Positions 32,632-40,499 of a DNA stretch of 40,726 nucleotides are shown one piece after another (position 1 is the stretch's first letter; every line of letters starts with the position of its first letter). A program made the translations under genes and the position numbers. The DNA is from Jatrophihabitans sp. (GTDB lineage Bacteria > Actinomycetota > Actinomycetes > Mycobacteriales > Jatrophihabitantaceae): contig JAOPUX010000133.1 in assembly GCA_025963285.1 (NCBI GenBank), forward strand, positions 1-40,726, given 5' to 3'. The notes beneath the pieces are model-generated. The model worked only from the letters and a program-made list of their open reading frames with translations. It had not been told where the DNA came from and did not search any database.

Positions 32632-33231
32632 ATGTACGGACGTCTGACCTTCGCGTGCCTCGTCGGCCTCTTCATCGGCACGGCCACCTCCTACGGCCAA
32701 GAGCACCTCGGCGTGCACTGGCAGGCCCTGGCCAACGCCGCGAGCCCCTGGCTGCTCGGCGCGTTCGTCGCCGGCGCCCTCTTCGCCCGCAGCAGCGTGG
32801 CGGTCTGGGCCGGCCTGCTCGCGTGCGGATGTGAGGTGGCCGGCTACTACGTGGTCACCCCGCTGCGCGGCTACCCCATCACCGAGACCGAGATCGTCTT
32901 CTGGGGCGCCTGCGCCGTCATCGGTGGGCCGCTCTTCGGCTGGGCGGGCTGGGCCTGGCAGCATGCCGGCCCGGCGCTGCGACCGATCGGGGCGGCGGCG
33001 CTGCCGGCCACCTTCCTGGCCGAGGCGATGGGCACCTACGCGATGCGGCTGCACTACCGCAGCGCGGCCGTCCTCTTCTTCGTGATCGGGCTCGTGCTCG
33101 TCGCGGTGGTCGCAGCCCGGCTGCCGCAGCGTTGGACGCTGCTGATGCCCGTGGCCGGAGTGACGCTCGCCGGGATGTTCGTCTACGGCTGGGTGCTCAG
33201 CGGCGCCACCCAGGCAACCTTCGGCGCCTGA
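32632..33231 (+). CDS. DUF6518-like polytopic membrane protein
   Basis: A 199-aa protein with about five or six membrane segments: LTFACLVGLFIGTATSYGQ, a segment at about 38-70, one at about 88-108, one at about 115-130, then VLFFVIGLVLVAVVAA and LLMPVAGVTLAGMFVYGWVL. The family is uncharacterised; the match to DUF6518 is from general resemblance. It converges on the transglycosylase gene with a 3-bp gap. Confidence 0.75.
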   Translation: MYGRLTFACLVGLFIGTATSYGQEHLGVHWQALANAASPWLLGAFVAGALFARSSVAVWAGLLACGCEVAGYYVVTPLRGYPITETEIVFWGACAVIGGPLFGWAGWAWQHAGPALRPIGAAALPATFLAEAMGTYAMRLHYRSAAVLFFVIGLVLVAVVAARLPQRWTLLMPVAGVTLAGMFVYGWVLSGATQATFGA

Positions 33232-33234
33232 CAG

Positions 33235-34464
33235 CTACTTGACCAGGCAGATCTTGCCGAGGGCCACCTTGCAGGTCGGCGACGGTGTCGGGGTCGGCTT
33301 GCTGCTCGATCCGCCCGACCCCTTCGACGGGCTGGAACTCGGCGACGACTTCGCGCTGGTCGACCCGCCGGACTTCGGGCTGCTCGACGCGGTCGCGCCA
33401 GCCGAACTCCCCGACGTGCTCGTGCCGCCCTTCGGTGTCGCCGTCTTCGTGCCGCCCGACTTCGTGCCGCCCGTCTTCGTGCTTCCCGACTTCGCAGTGC
33501 CCGACTTCGCGGTGCCCGTCGTCGTGCCCTGATCGACGGCGGTGGGGCCACCGGGGTTTGCCGGCGGGGCGCTGCCGGTGTTATGCACCGGCGGCAGGGC
33601 ACCCGAGGTGACGCCGACTGGGATTCCGGTAACCCGGACGCCACTGCGGTAGGCGGCGGCCAGCGCGAGGACCTGCGCCAGGTACTGGTTGTTGTGGTTG
33701 TAGGCCAGCACGGCGCGCACCTGCCCGGCGTGGGTGTGCAGGTTCCCGCCGGCCGCGCACAGGTAGCGCGCCGCGGTCAGCGCCGCGTCGTTGATGTTGA
33801 AGATGTCGGCCTTGCCGTCGCCGTTGCCGTCCACGCCGTACTCCGCCCAGGTCGACGGGATGAACTGCATCGGGCCGAGCGCGTGGGAGTAGACGGCGTC
33901 CCCGTCCAGGGCCTTGCCGTTGGCCGGGGCAGCGATGTAGTCCCAGACCTTGCCGTCCAGCGCCGGGCCGATGATCCGCGGGCTGGAGGTGCCGTCGGCG
34001 TGCAGGACGGCCCCGCCGAAGCGTCCGTGGTCGGACTCCTCGCGGCCGATCCCGGCGAGCAGCGCCCAGTCGATGCCGCACGACGGGTCGACGTTGGCCA
34101 GCCGTGCCGCCGCGACCCGGTACGCGTTGAGGGCGACGGTGGGGATGCCGTTCGACGCCAGTCCGCTGATCACCGCGCTATTTGCCGGCGCCTGCTTGGC
34201 AACGGTCACCGGCCTGGCCGTCAGCTTCTTCACCGGCACGGCGGCGGGGGTCGTCGGCGCCGGGCTGTACACGAAGGAGGGCAGCGCCTCGGCCGGCGTC
34301 GTGACGGGTACCGGCCGGCCCTTCGACTGCTCCGAGGGTGTCGCCGTGGCGCTCGTCAGGCTCGCGAAGACGAAGAGCACGATGCCGGCCGCGATCGAGA
34401 CCACGGCACCGCGGTGCATGGCGGCAGACGGAAGGGCACTGGCGAGACGGGTGGGCAGCTGCAT
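33235..34464 (-). CDS. Secreted lytic transglycosylase with repetitive Ser/Thr/Lys tail
   Basis: A 409-aa protein. A signal/anchor segment (about 18-40, VVSIAAGIVLFVFASL) leads to a Pro-rich linker, then an SLT/MltB-like domain (about 100-290). It has WALLAGIGREESDHGRFGG with the catalytic Glu, GPMQFIPSTWAEYG, FNINDAALTAARYLC and AYNHNNQY. It cleaves peptidoglycan glycan strands. From about 315 to 395 the sequence is low-complexity with GTAKSG, GTKSGG and GTKTA-type repeats and Ser/Pro runs, perhaps a wall-spanning spacer, ending in a Cys pair. GGAG lies 7 nt before the ATG. Confidence 0.92.
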   Translation of the reverse strand: MQLPTRLASALPSAAMHRGAVVSIAAGIVLFVFASLTSATATPSEQSKGRPVPVTTPAEALPSFVYSPAPTTPAAVPVKKLTARPVTVAKQAPANSAVISGLASNGIPTVALNAYRVAAARLANVDPSCGIDWALLAGIGREESDHGRFGGAVLHADGTSSPRIIGPALDGKVWDYIAAPANGKALDGDAVYSHALGPMQFIPSTWAEYGVDGNGDGKADIFNINDAALTAARYLCAAGGNLHTHAGQVRAVLAYNHNNQYLAQVLALAAAYRSGVRVTGIPVGVTSGALPPVHNTGSAPPANPGGPTAVDQGTTTGTAKSGTAKSGSTKTGGTKSGGTKTATPKGGTSTSGSSAGATASSSPKSGGSTSAKSSPSSSPSKGSGGSSSKPTPTPSPTCKVALGKICLVK

Positions 34465-34542
34465 GACGACTCCGGCATGTGATCGGGCTTACACCGATCT
34501 AACGATCCTGCCCGATGTGAGGTACGCGTAAACGTCATCCTC

Positions 34543-34591
34543 GGATTGGGCAACTCTCGCCGCTGTCAGAACGGCGAGAGTTGCACAATCG
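34543..34591. terminator. Dispersed palindrome, copy A (after pepN)
   Basis: Arms at 34543-34562 and 34572-34591 match at 18 of 20 positions around a 9-nt loop; the right arm reads CGATTGTGCAACTCTCGCCG on the other strand. It lies 5 nt past the pepN stop. It is one of three copies in the window. Confidence 0.75.
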
Positions 34592-34596
34592 GCAGA

Positions 34597-37173
34597 TCAG
34601 CCGGCTGCGGTGTCGGTCTCGCGTGCCTTGAGCGCGCGGACGACGTCAGCCCGCCCCTCACTCACCAGGCGACTCAGCGCCGTGGGGAGGCCGTCACGGG
34701 CCAGGAAGGCATCGGCCAGCGCCACCGTCTCGGGCGTGATCGTCGACGACCACGATGGGAAGAGCCCCACCACCACGTTCTGGGCCAGCTCGCTGGTGCG
34801 CCGCTCCCAGACGTCGGCCACCTCGTCGAAGTACCGGGCGGCGTACGGGGCCACAAGAGCCCCCTGGGAGCCGTGCGCGAAGCCGCCGATCACCGCCTCC
34901 TGCATGGCGTTCGGAAGCGTGTCGTCCTCCAGCGCCGAGCGCCACGCGGCCTCCTTCGCCTCCGCCGTGGGCTGCAGCGCCCGTGCGGTGAGGGCGTGCC
35001 GCTGCCCCGCTGCGGAGGGGTCACGCTCCAGCTCGGCTGCGATGCCGTCCTCGTCGAGGATCCCGGCCGCCGAGAGGGTGAGGACGATCGACCAGCGCAG
35101 GTCGTCGTCGATGGCCAGCCCCGCCACGGTCGCCGAGCCGTCGAGCAGCCCGGCGATGAAGGCCAGGTCGTCGGAGCCGCGGGCCGAACCGAGCAGCGCG
35201 TGGATCCACGCGAGCTGGTGATCCGAGCCCGCCTCGGCGGCCGCGAGGGCAGACCGCGCCTTGCCGGCGAGTGCGGCATAGCCCTGTGGAGCCCAGTCCT
35301 GGTCGGCGTAGACCTCCAGCGCCCGCATCACCTGACGCGTCAGGGACTGCATCACCCCGATGTCGGTCTCGGAGTCGATGCCCGCGAGCACCATGGCCAG
35401 GTAGTCGCGGGTAGCCAGCTCGCCGTCCCGCGTCATGTCCCAGGCCGCGCTCCAGAGCAGGGCACGCGGCAGCGAGTCGGTGAGCTTGGCGAAGCCGCCG
35501 CTCTTGAGCACGTCCAGGCTGTGCTCGTCGAGGCGGAGCTTGCAGTAGGTGAGGTCGTCGTCGTTGAGCAGGAGCAGCGCCGGGCGCTTCACCCCTACCA
35601 GCTCGGCGACGGCAGTGCGCGCGCCGGTGACGTCGAGCTCGACGCGCTGGACGCGCTCGAGCCGGCCGTCGACGTCTTCGTAGAGGCCGACCGCGAGGCG
35701 GTGCGGGCGCAGCGTGTTGCTGATGGCCACCTCGTTCGGCGCGGACTGCACGATCTCGAAGGAGGCGTAGCTGCCGTCCTCGGCCAGCGTGTACTCCGGG
35801 CGCAGCGTGTTGATCCCGGTGGTGCCGAGCCAGAGCTTCGACCACTCGCCAAGGTCCCGCCCGGACGCCGCCTCAAGTTTCACGAGCAGGTCGGCCAGCG
35901 TGGTGTTGCCGTAGGCGTGCGCCTGGAAGTACTCGCGCAGGCCGGCCAGGAACGACTCGACGCCGACGTAGGCACCGAGCTGCTTGAGCACCGAGGCACC
36001 CTTGGCGTAGGTGATGCCGTCGAAGTTCACCTCGGCGGTCTGCACGTCCGGGGCGTCCGTGGCGATCGGGTGCGTGGAGGGCAGCTGGTCCTGGCGGTAG
36101 GCCCAGGTCTTCTCGGCGTTGGCGAAGGTGGTCCACGCCTCGGTCCAGCGGGTGGCGTTGGTCTGGCACAGCACCGAGGCGTAGGTGGCGAAGGACTCGT
36201 TCAGCCACAGGTCGTCCCACCACTGCATCGTCACCAGGTCGCCGAACCACATGTGGGCCATCTCGTGCAGGATCGTCTCCGCGCGGCGCTCGTAGCGCGC
36301 GTCGGTGACCTTGGAGCGGAACACGTAGTCCTCGCGGAACGTCACCGCACCGGCGTTCTCCATCGCGCCGGCGTTGAACTCCGGCACGAAGAGCTGGTCG
36401 TACTTGTCGAAGGCGTACCGGATGCCGAAGTTGGCGTGGTACCAGTCGAAACCCTGCGTGGTGATCTTGAAGAGCTCGTCGGCATCGAGATGCTTGGCCA
36501 GCGTCTTGCGGCACCAGAGGCCGAGGTCGATGCCGTCATGCGTGGTACGTGTGACGAAGTACGGGCCAGCGATGAGCGCCGTGATGTACGGGCTCATCCG
36601 TGCGGTGGTGGCGAAGCTGATCGTCTTGCCGACGGCGAGGTTCTCGGTGGATGTCTCGCGGCCGTTGGAGCAGACCTCCCAGTGGTCGGGAACCGTGGCG
36701 CGCAGGGTGAAGGTCGCCTTCAGGTCGGGCTGGTCGAAGCAGGCGAACATGCGCTTGGCGTCGGCCGTCTCGAACTGGGAGTAGAGGTAGACCTCGCCGT
36801 CGAGCGGGTCCACGAACCGGTGCAGCCCCTCGCCGGTGTTCGTGTAGAGCAGGTCGGCGTCGACCACGAGGACGTTCTCGGCAGCCAGGTCGGTAAGGGC
36901 GAGGCCGCCCTCGCGGGTGTACCCGCTCGTGTCGACGTCGCTGCCGTTGAGGGTGACGCCGTGGAAGGCGTCGGCGATGACGTCGATGAAGGTGCTCGCT
37001 CCGGGCTGGGCGGCAGTGAACGTCACGGTGGTGGTGGAGCGGAACGTGCGCTCGCCGGGCTTGCCGCCGCCATCGGTGAGGTCGAGCGTGACGTCGTAGG
37101 ACTCGACGTGCAGCAGCGCGGCACGGGCCTGGGCGTCGTCACGGGTCAGGTTGGGAACGGCATGGGAGGACAC
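34597..37173 (-). CDS. pepN: Aminopeptidase N (M1 family)
   Basis: An 858-aa cytoplasmic zinc aminopeptidase. It shows GAMENAG (substrate amino-end recognition), HEMAH with Glu 24 residues after the first His region (LWLNESFATYAS), the HExxHx18E zinc site. The N-terminal saddle and the C-terminal ERAP1-like helical domain (about 520-850) are full length. It removes N-terminal residues from peptides. It is followed at 5 nt by a palindrome and matches Rv2467 by position. Own promoter not identified in the 145-bp gap to the divergent peroxiredoxin gene. Confidence 0.97.
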   Translation of the reverse strand: MSSHAVPNLTRDDAQARAALLHVESYDVTLDLTDGGGKPGERTFRSTTTVTFTAAQPGASTFIDVIADAFHGVTLNGSDVDTSGYTREGGLALTDLAAENVLVVDADLLYTNTGEGLHRFVDPLDGEVYLYSQFETADAKRMFACFDQPDLKATFTLRATVPDHWEVCSNGRETSTENLAVGKTISFATTARMSPYITALIAGPYFVTRTTHDGIDLGLWCRKTLAKHLDADELFKITTQGFDWYHANFGIRYAFDKYDQLFVPEFNAGAMENAGAVTFREDYVFRSKVTDARYERRAETILHEMAHMWFGDLVTMQWWDDLWLNESFATYASVLCQTNATRWTEAWTTFANAEKTWAYRQDQLPSTHPIATDAPDVQTAEVNFDGITYAKGASVLKQLGAYVGVESFLAGLREYFQAHAYGNTTLADLLVKLEAASGRDLGEWSKLWLGTTGINTLRPEYTLAEDGSYASFEIVQSAPNEVAISNTLRPHRLAVGLYEDVDGRLERVQRVELDVTGARTAVAELVGVKRPALLLLNDDDLTYCKLRLDEHSLDVLKSGGFAKLTDSLPRALLWSAAWDMTRDGELATRDYLAMVLAGIDSETDIGVMQSLTRQVMRALEVYADQDWAPQGYAALAGKARSALAAAEAGSDHQLAWIHALLGSARGSDDLAFIAGLLDGSATVAGLAIDDDLRWSIVLTLSAAGILDEDGIAAELERDPSAAGQRHALTARALQPTAEAKEAAWRSALEDDTLPNAMQEAVIGGFAHGSQGALVAPYAARYFDEVADVWERRTSELAQNVVVGLFPSWSSTITPETVALADAFLARDGLPTALSRLVSEGRADVVRALKARETDTAAG

Positions 37174-37318
37174 AGGTCTCGGATCTCCTGTCGAAGGACG
37201 CGTTGTCGGTGGTCTAACGCTTCGTGCCCCGGCGGCGTCCCGGATTCACCAAACGCCATAGTGTGCAAGAAGTCTTTCACGTCTGCCCGTAGGGTCGTTC
37301 GGCAGTTACGGTGGGGAT

Positions 37319-37780
37319 ATGAACACTGGTGACACCGTCCCCGACTTCGAGCTCTCCGATCAGGACGGCGTCCCGCGACGGCTCTCGACCATGCTCGCCA
37401 ACGGGCCGGTGGTGCTCTTCTTCTACCCGGCCGCCATGACCTCCGGCTGTACGAAGGAGGCATGTCACTTCCGGGACCTGGCTTCGGAGTTCACCGCTGC
37501 CGGCGTGCAGCGGGTCGGCATCAGCTTTGACGACGTCGCCAAGCAGAAGCAGTTCTCGGACAAGCACGGCTTCGACTACCCGCTGCTGGCCGACACCGAG
37601 GGCACCGTCGCCGAGATCTTCGGCGTGAAGCGCGGCAAGCTGGGCGCCCGTCTCGGTGCGCCGGTGAAGCGCTGGACGTTCGCCATCGGCACCGACAGCG
37701 TGGTGGTCGCGGCGATCCACAGCGAGGTCAACATGGACACCCACGCCGACACCGCGCTCGCGGCCCTCAAGGCGGCCTAG
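37319..37780 (+). CDS. Peroxiredoxin (AhpC/TSA, BCP/PrxQ-like)
   Basis: A 153-aa thioredoxin-fold peroxidase. The active site is FFYPAAMTSGCTKEACHFRD: peroxidatic Cys in SGCT with a second Cys five residues on, the PrxQ/BCP arrangement. It reduces hydrogen peroxide and organic peroxides. It is divergent from pepN and followed by a hairpin region. Next is a DsbA-like mycothiol-type gene, suggesting a redox-defence pair. Confidence 0.94.
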   Translation: MNTGDTVPDFELSDQDGVPRRLSTMLANGPVVLFFYPAAMTSGCTKEACHFRDLASEFTAAGVQRVGISFDDVAKQKQFSDKHGFDYPLLADTEGTVAEIFGVKRGKLGARLGAPVKRWTFAIGTDSVVVAAIHSEVNMDTHADTALAALKAA

Positions 37781-37796
37781 GCCCCCTTCCAGCTCT

Positions 37797-37869
37797 CGCC
37801 GAGTGGCTAGTCCGGCGCCGAATGGCTGGGCGACACGCCGCCACTCGCGTCCGAATAAGCCACTCGGCG
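37797..37869 (+). terminator. Long imperfect palindrome after the peroxiredoxin gene
   Basis: CGCCGAGTGGCTAGTCCGG (37797-37815) pairs with the segment 37851-37869 (CCGAATAAGCCACTCGGCG) with two or three mismatches. A further copy of the core (CGCCGAATGGCT) lies between the arms. It starts 17 nt after the stop and probably terminates transcription. It differs from the three-copy family. Confidence 0.6.
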
Positions 37870-37919
37870 TCGTCGGATAGCCGTGCCGTCGTCGTGATCT
37901 CGGGCGTACGGTTGTTGAC

Positions 37920-38543
37920 ATGACTAGTTCTTCTGCCACGAAGCCCGTCGTCGACTTCTACTTCGACCCGCTCTGCCCCTTCGCCTGGGTCAGCTCGCGC
38001 TGGATCCTCGAGGTGGAGAAGGAGCGCGACATCGACCTCTCCTTCAAGGTCATGTCGCTGTCGGTGCTCAACGAGAACCGTGACGACCTTCCCGACAACT
38101 ATCGCGAGCTGCTCGGCCGCGGCTGGGGGCCGGTGCGCATCTGCATCGCCGCTCAGCAGAAGTACGGCACCGCTGCCCTCCGCGATCTCTACACCGCCCT
38201 CGGCACCAAGCGGCACAACGAGAAGCGCGACTTCGACCGTGAGCTCTACGTGGAGGCGCTGCGGGAGGCCGGCCTCGACGAGTCGCTGGCCGACGCGGCC
38301 GAATCGACGGACTACGACGAGGCGCTGCGCAAGTCCCACCACGAGGGCATGGACCCGGTCGGCACCGAGGTCGGGACCCCGACGCTGCACATCGACGGCG
38401 TCGCGTTCTTCGGCCCCGTCATCACCCGCATCCCGCGCGGCGAGGAGGCCGTGAAGATGTTCGACGGCGCCGTCATGCTGGCCTCGAACCCGTACTTCTT
38501 TGAGCTGAAGCGCACGCGCACCGAGGCTCCCCAGTTCGACTGA
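37920..38543 (+). CDS. DsbA-like mycothiol-dependent oxidoreductase (Rv2466c-like), monothiol variant
   Basis: A 207-aa thioredoxin-fold protein. The N-terminal [17 protein letters not shown] aligns with the Rv2466c active site CPWC, but here Cys19 is followed by Pro-Phe-Ala22, so the second Cys is gone. The cis-Pro loop is [11 protein letters not shown]. The Rv2466c type reduces mixed disulfides with mycothiol and activates nitro compounds; a single-Cys form could still use a monothiol mechanism. It lies 5' of the DUF952 gene and near rpiB as in the mycobacterial block. Confidence 0.9.
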   Translation: MTSSSATKPVVDFYFDPLCPFAWVSSRWILEVEKERDIDLSFKVMSLSVLNENRDDLPDNYRELLGRGWGPVRICIAAQQKYGTAALRDLYTALGTKRHNEKRDFDRELYVEALREAGLDESLADAAESTDYDEALRKSHHEGMDPVGTEVGTPTLHIDGVAFFGPVITRIPRGEEAVKMFDGAVMLASNPYFFELKRTRTEAPQFD

Positions 38544-38553
38544 CCGCGCCCGG

Positions 38554-38602
38554 CGATCGTGCAACTCCTACCGCCCTGGCGGCGGCGAGAGTTGCACGAT
38601 CG
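38554..38602. terminator. Dispersed palindrome, copy B (after the dsbA-like gene)
   Basis: Arms 38554-38575 and 38581-38602 match at 19 of 22 positions with a short loop; 10 nt past the stop codon. The sequence is CGATCGTGCAACTC plus CCGCC-ended stem. Confidence 0.75.
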
Positions 38603-38631
38603 GGCAAGCCCGGCTGGCTAGGGTTGGCCCG

Positions 38632-38970
38632 GTGAACATCTTCCACATCGTCAGCGCCGCAGACTGGGACGCCGCGGTGGCGGCCGGCTCCTACGAGGCC
38701 GACTCGCTGGCCACCGAGGGCTTCATCCACTTCTCCTACGCCGAGCAGGTGGCGGCCACGGCCAACCGCTACTACCGCCAGCTGGACGGGCTGCAGGTGC
38801 TCGAGGTCGATCCCACGGCCATCCCGGCCGAGCTGCGGATCGAGGAGAGCCCCGCCTCGGGGGAGGCGTTCCCGCACGTCTACGGACCGGTGCCACCCGC
38901 GGCGGTGGTGGCGGTGCACCCGCTCACCCGAGACGCCGCCGGCGACTACGCCTTCAGCCCTGGCGCTTGA
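38632..38970 (+). CDS. DUF952 family protein
   Basis: A 112-aa protein from GTG 38632 with the family marks IFHIVSAADW, EGFIHFSYAEQV and LEVDPTAIPAELRIE, ending in FPHVYGPVPPAAV. The fold resembles ADP-ribosyltransferase-like domains, but activity is unproven. It overlaps the convergent oxidase assembly gene by 17 bp. Confidence 0.88.
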   Translation: MNIFHIVSAADWDAAVAAGSYEADSLATEGFIHFSYAEQVAATANRYYRQLDGLQVLEVDPTAIPAELRIEESPASGEAFPHVYGPVPPAAVVAVHPLTRDAAGDYAFSPGA

Positions 38971-39904
38971 GCCGGTTCTTCATGGCGGGGTCGTCCAGCC
39001 ACCAGGGCACGTCCCGCTCGGGCTGGTCGCTGGGCTGCTCCGGTGGGCGGCGGACGATCCGCTCGGCCTCGAGCACGGCATCGACGGCGGCGGCGTCCCG
39101 TGCGTCGGCCCGGATCCACTGCCGGAACACCAGTAGCAGGAACGGCAGGTCGACCAGCTCAGAGACCGACCACAGGATCGAGCCGGCCAGCTGCTGATCG
39201 TGCACGGGGCTCTGCGCCCAGACGTGCACGAGCCGGTGGTCGAAGTAGGTGGTCGAGAGGGTGCGGTGCAGCCGCAGCACGATGCCGGGCACGGCGTCGA
39301 GGACGAGCTCGAACGAGCCGATGGCCAGCGCCAGCCCCACCGCCATCGAGCTGGGAGTCGACTGCAGGCCGATCAGCCGCAGCACCACCAGCCCACCGGT
39401 GGCGATCACGAGTAGCTGCAGCACCCAACCGAAGGCAGGGACGGCGACCGCCCAGCCGGGCACCGGCCCGAAGAAGAGCACCACCGAGGCGATCGGCACG
39501 AGCGCCGGGCCGATGAGCGGGAAGCTCAGCGCCTGGATCGGGCCCGAGTCCAGGACCCGCTGCACCCGCCCCGTCGGCCCGCCGCGGATCACGGCAAGCC
39601 GCAGTGGGCCGCCACCGAGGATCAAGGCAGGGATGATGAGCAGCAGCCCCAGCTGCTGGGAGGTGTAGATCCAGAAGAGCGAGTCGTGATAGGCCTGCGG
39701 GAAGCCACAGGTCGTCCAGAGCGCCAGGGCGACCCCGACCGCGAACGTGACGACGCGCGAGACCGGCCAGCTCCCCGCCGGAAGGGCGCGGACGCCCCGC
39801 CAGTACCACGCGACGAGCGCGACGGCGGCGACGATGGCCACCGGCTGTGGCGCCCAGTGCGTCACCAGTCCGGTGACGCTGGGTGCGGGCAGACCGGAAC
39901 TCAT
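38954..39904 (-). CDS. ctaG: Cytochrome c oxidase assembly factor CtaG (Caa3_CtaG type)
   Basis: A 316-aa membrane protein with about seven membrane segments. Start ATG 39904 avoids a spurious upstream extension. Motifs include WTTCGFPQAYHDSLFWIYTSQ, GGPLRLAVIRGG, FGPVPGW, and in the loop STTYFDHRLVHVWAQSPVHDQQLAG, with His residues suited to copper. It assists copper delivery to the aa3 oxidase. The C-terminus is charged and soluble. Its 3' end overlaps DUF952, its 5' end is 67 bp from rpiB in the opposite direction. Confidence 0.88.
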   Translation of the reverse strand: MSSGLPAPSVTGLVTHWAPQPVAIVAAVALVAWYWRGVRALPAGSWPVSRVVTFAVGVALALWTTCGFPQAYHDSLFWIYTSQQLGLLLIIPALILGGGPLRLAVIRGGPTGRVQRVLDSGPIQALSFPLIGPALVPIASVVLFFGPVPGWAVAVPAFGWVLQLLVIATGGLVVLRLIGLQSTPSSMAVGLALAIGSFELVLDAVPGIVLRLHRTLSTTYFDHRLVHVWAQSPVHDQQLAGSILWSVSELVDLPFLLLVFRQWIRADARDAAAVDAVLEAERIVRRPPEQPSDQPERDVPWWLDDPAMKNRLKRQG

Positions 39905-39971
39905 GGACCCATCCTCCCAGTAGGGGGTGCGGGCCTGGTTGCCGCGGCCACCGGACTGCGATGATGGCCTC

Positions 39972-40445
39972 ATGCGCGTCTACCTCGGCAGTGACCACGC
40001 GGGCTTCGAGCTCAAGGCCCGGCTCATCGAGCACCTGACCACTCTCGGGCACGAGCCGGTCGACTGCGGCGCCCCGACCTTCGATCCCGAGGACGACTAC
40101 CCGTCGTTCTGCATCACCGCAGGCGCCCGCACGGTGGCCGACCCCGGCAGCTTGGGCATCGTCATCGGTGGCTCGGGCAACGGTGAGCAGATCGCGGCGA
40201 ACAAGGTCACCGGGGTGCGCGCCGCTCTCGTCTGGAGCGACGACACCGCCTCGCTGGCCCGCCAGCACAACGATGCCAACATCATCAGCATCGGCGCGCG
40301 CAACCATCCCGAGGCCGACGCGCTGCGCTTCGTCGAGGTCTTCCTCGACACCCCGTTCTCGCAGGGTGAGCGGCACATCCGCCGCATCGGGATGTTGACC
40401 GAGTACGAGGCGACGGGCGCGATCGCCGGCCACGTCACGAGCTAA
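39972..40445 (+). CDS. rpiB: Ribose-5-phosphate isomerase B
   Basis: A 157-aa enzyme of the pentose phosphate pathway, interconverting ribose-5-phosphate and ribulose-5-phosphate. MRVYLGSDHAGFELK opens the phosphate and catalytic region. GGSGNGEQIAANK carries the active-site loop, where actinobacterial forms have Glu (GNGEQ) as base rather than the Cys of E. coli. HNDANIISIGAR holds the His. The length is typical. It ends 5 nt before palindrome copy C. Confidence 0.96.
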   Translation: MRVYLGSDHAGFELKARLIEHLTTLGHEPVDCGAPTFDPEDDYPSFCITAGARTVADPGSLGIVIGGSGNGEQIAANKVTGVRAALVWSDDTASLARQHNDANIISIGARNHPEADALRFVEVFLDTPFSQGERHIRRIGMLTEYEATGAIAGHVTS

Positions 40446-40450
40446 CCGCC

Positions 40451-40499
40451 CGATTGCGCAACTCTCACGGCCGCCTCGACGGCGAGAGTTACACAATCG
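40451..40499. terminator. Dispersed palindrome, copy C (between rpiB and a convergent gene)
   Basis: Arms 40451-40470 and 40480-40499 match at 16 of 20 positions; 5 nt after the rpiB stop and directly against the stop of the opposite gene, so it can serve both as a bidirectional terminator. Confidence 0.75.
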
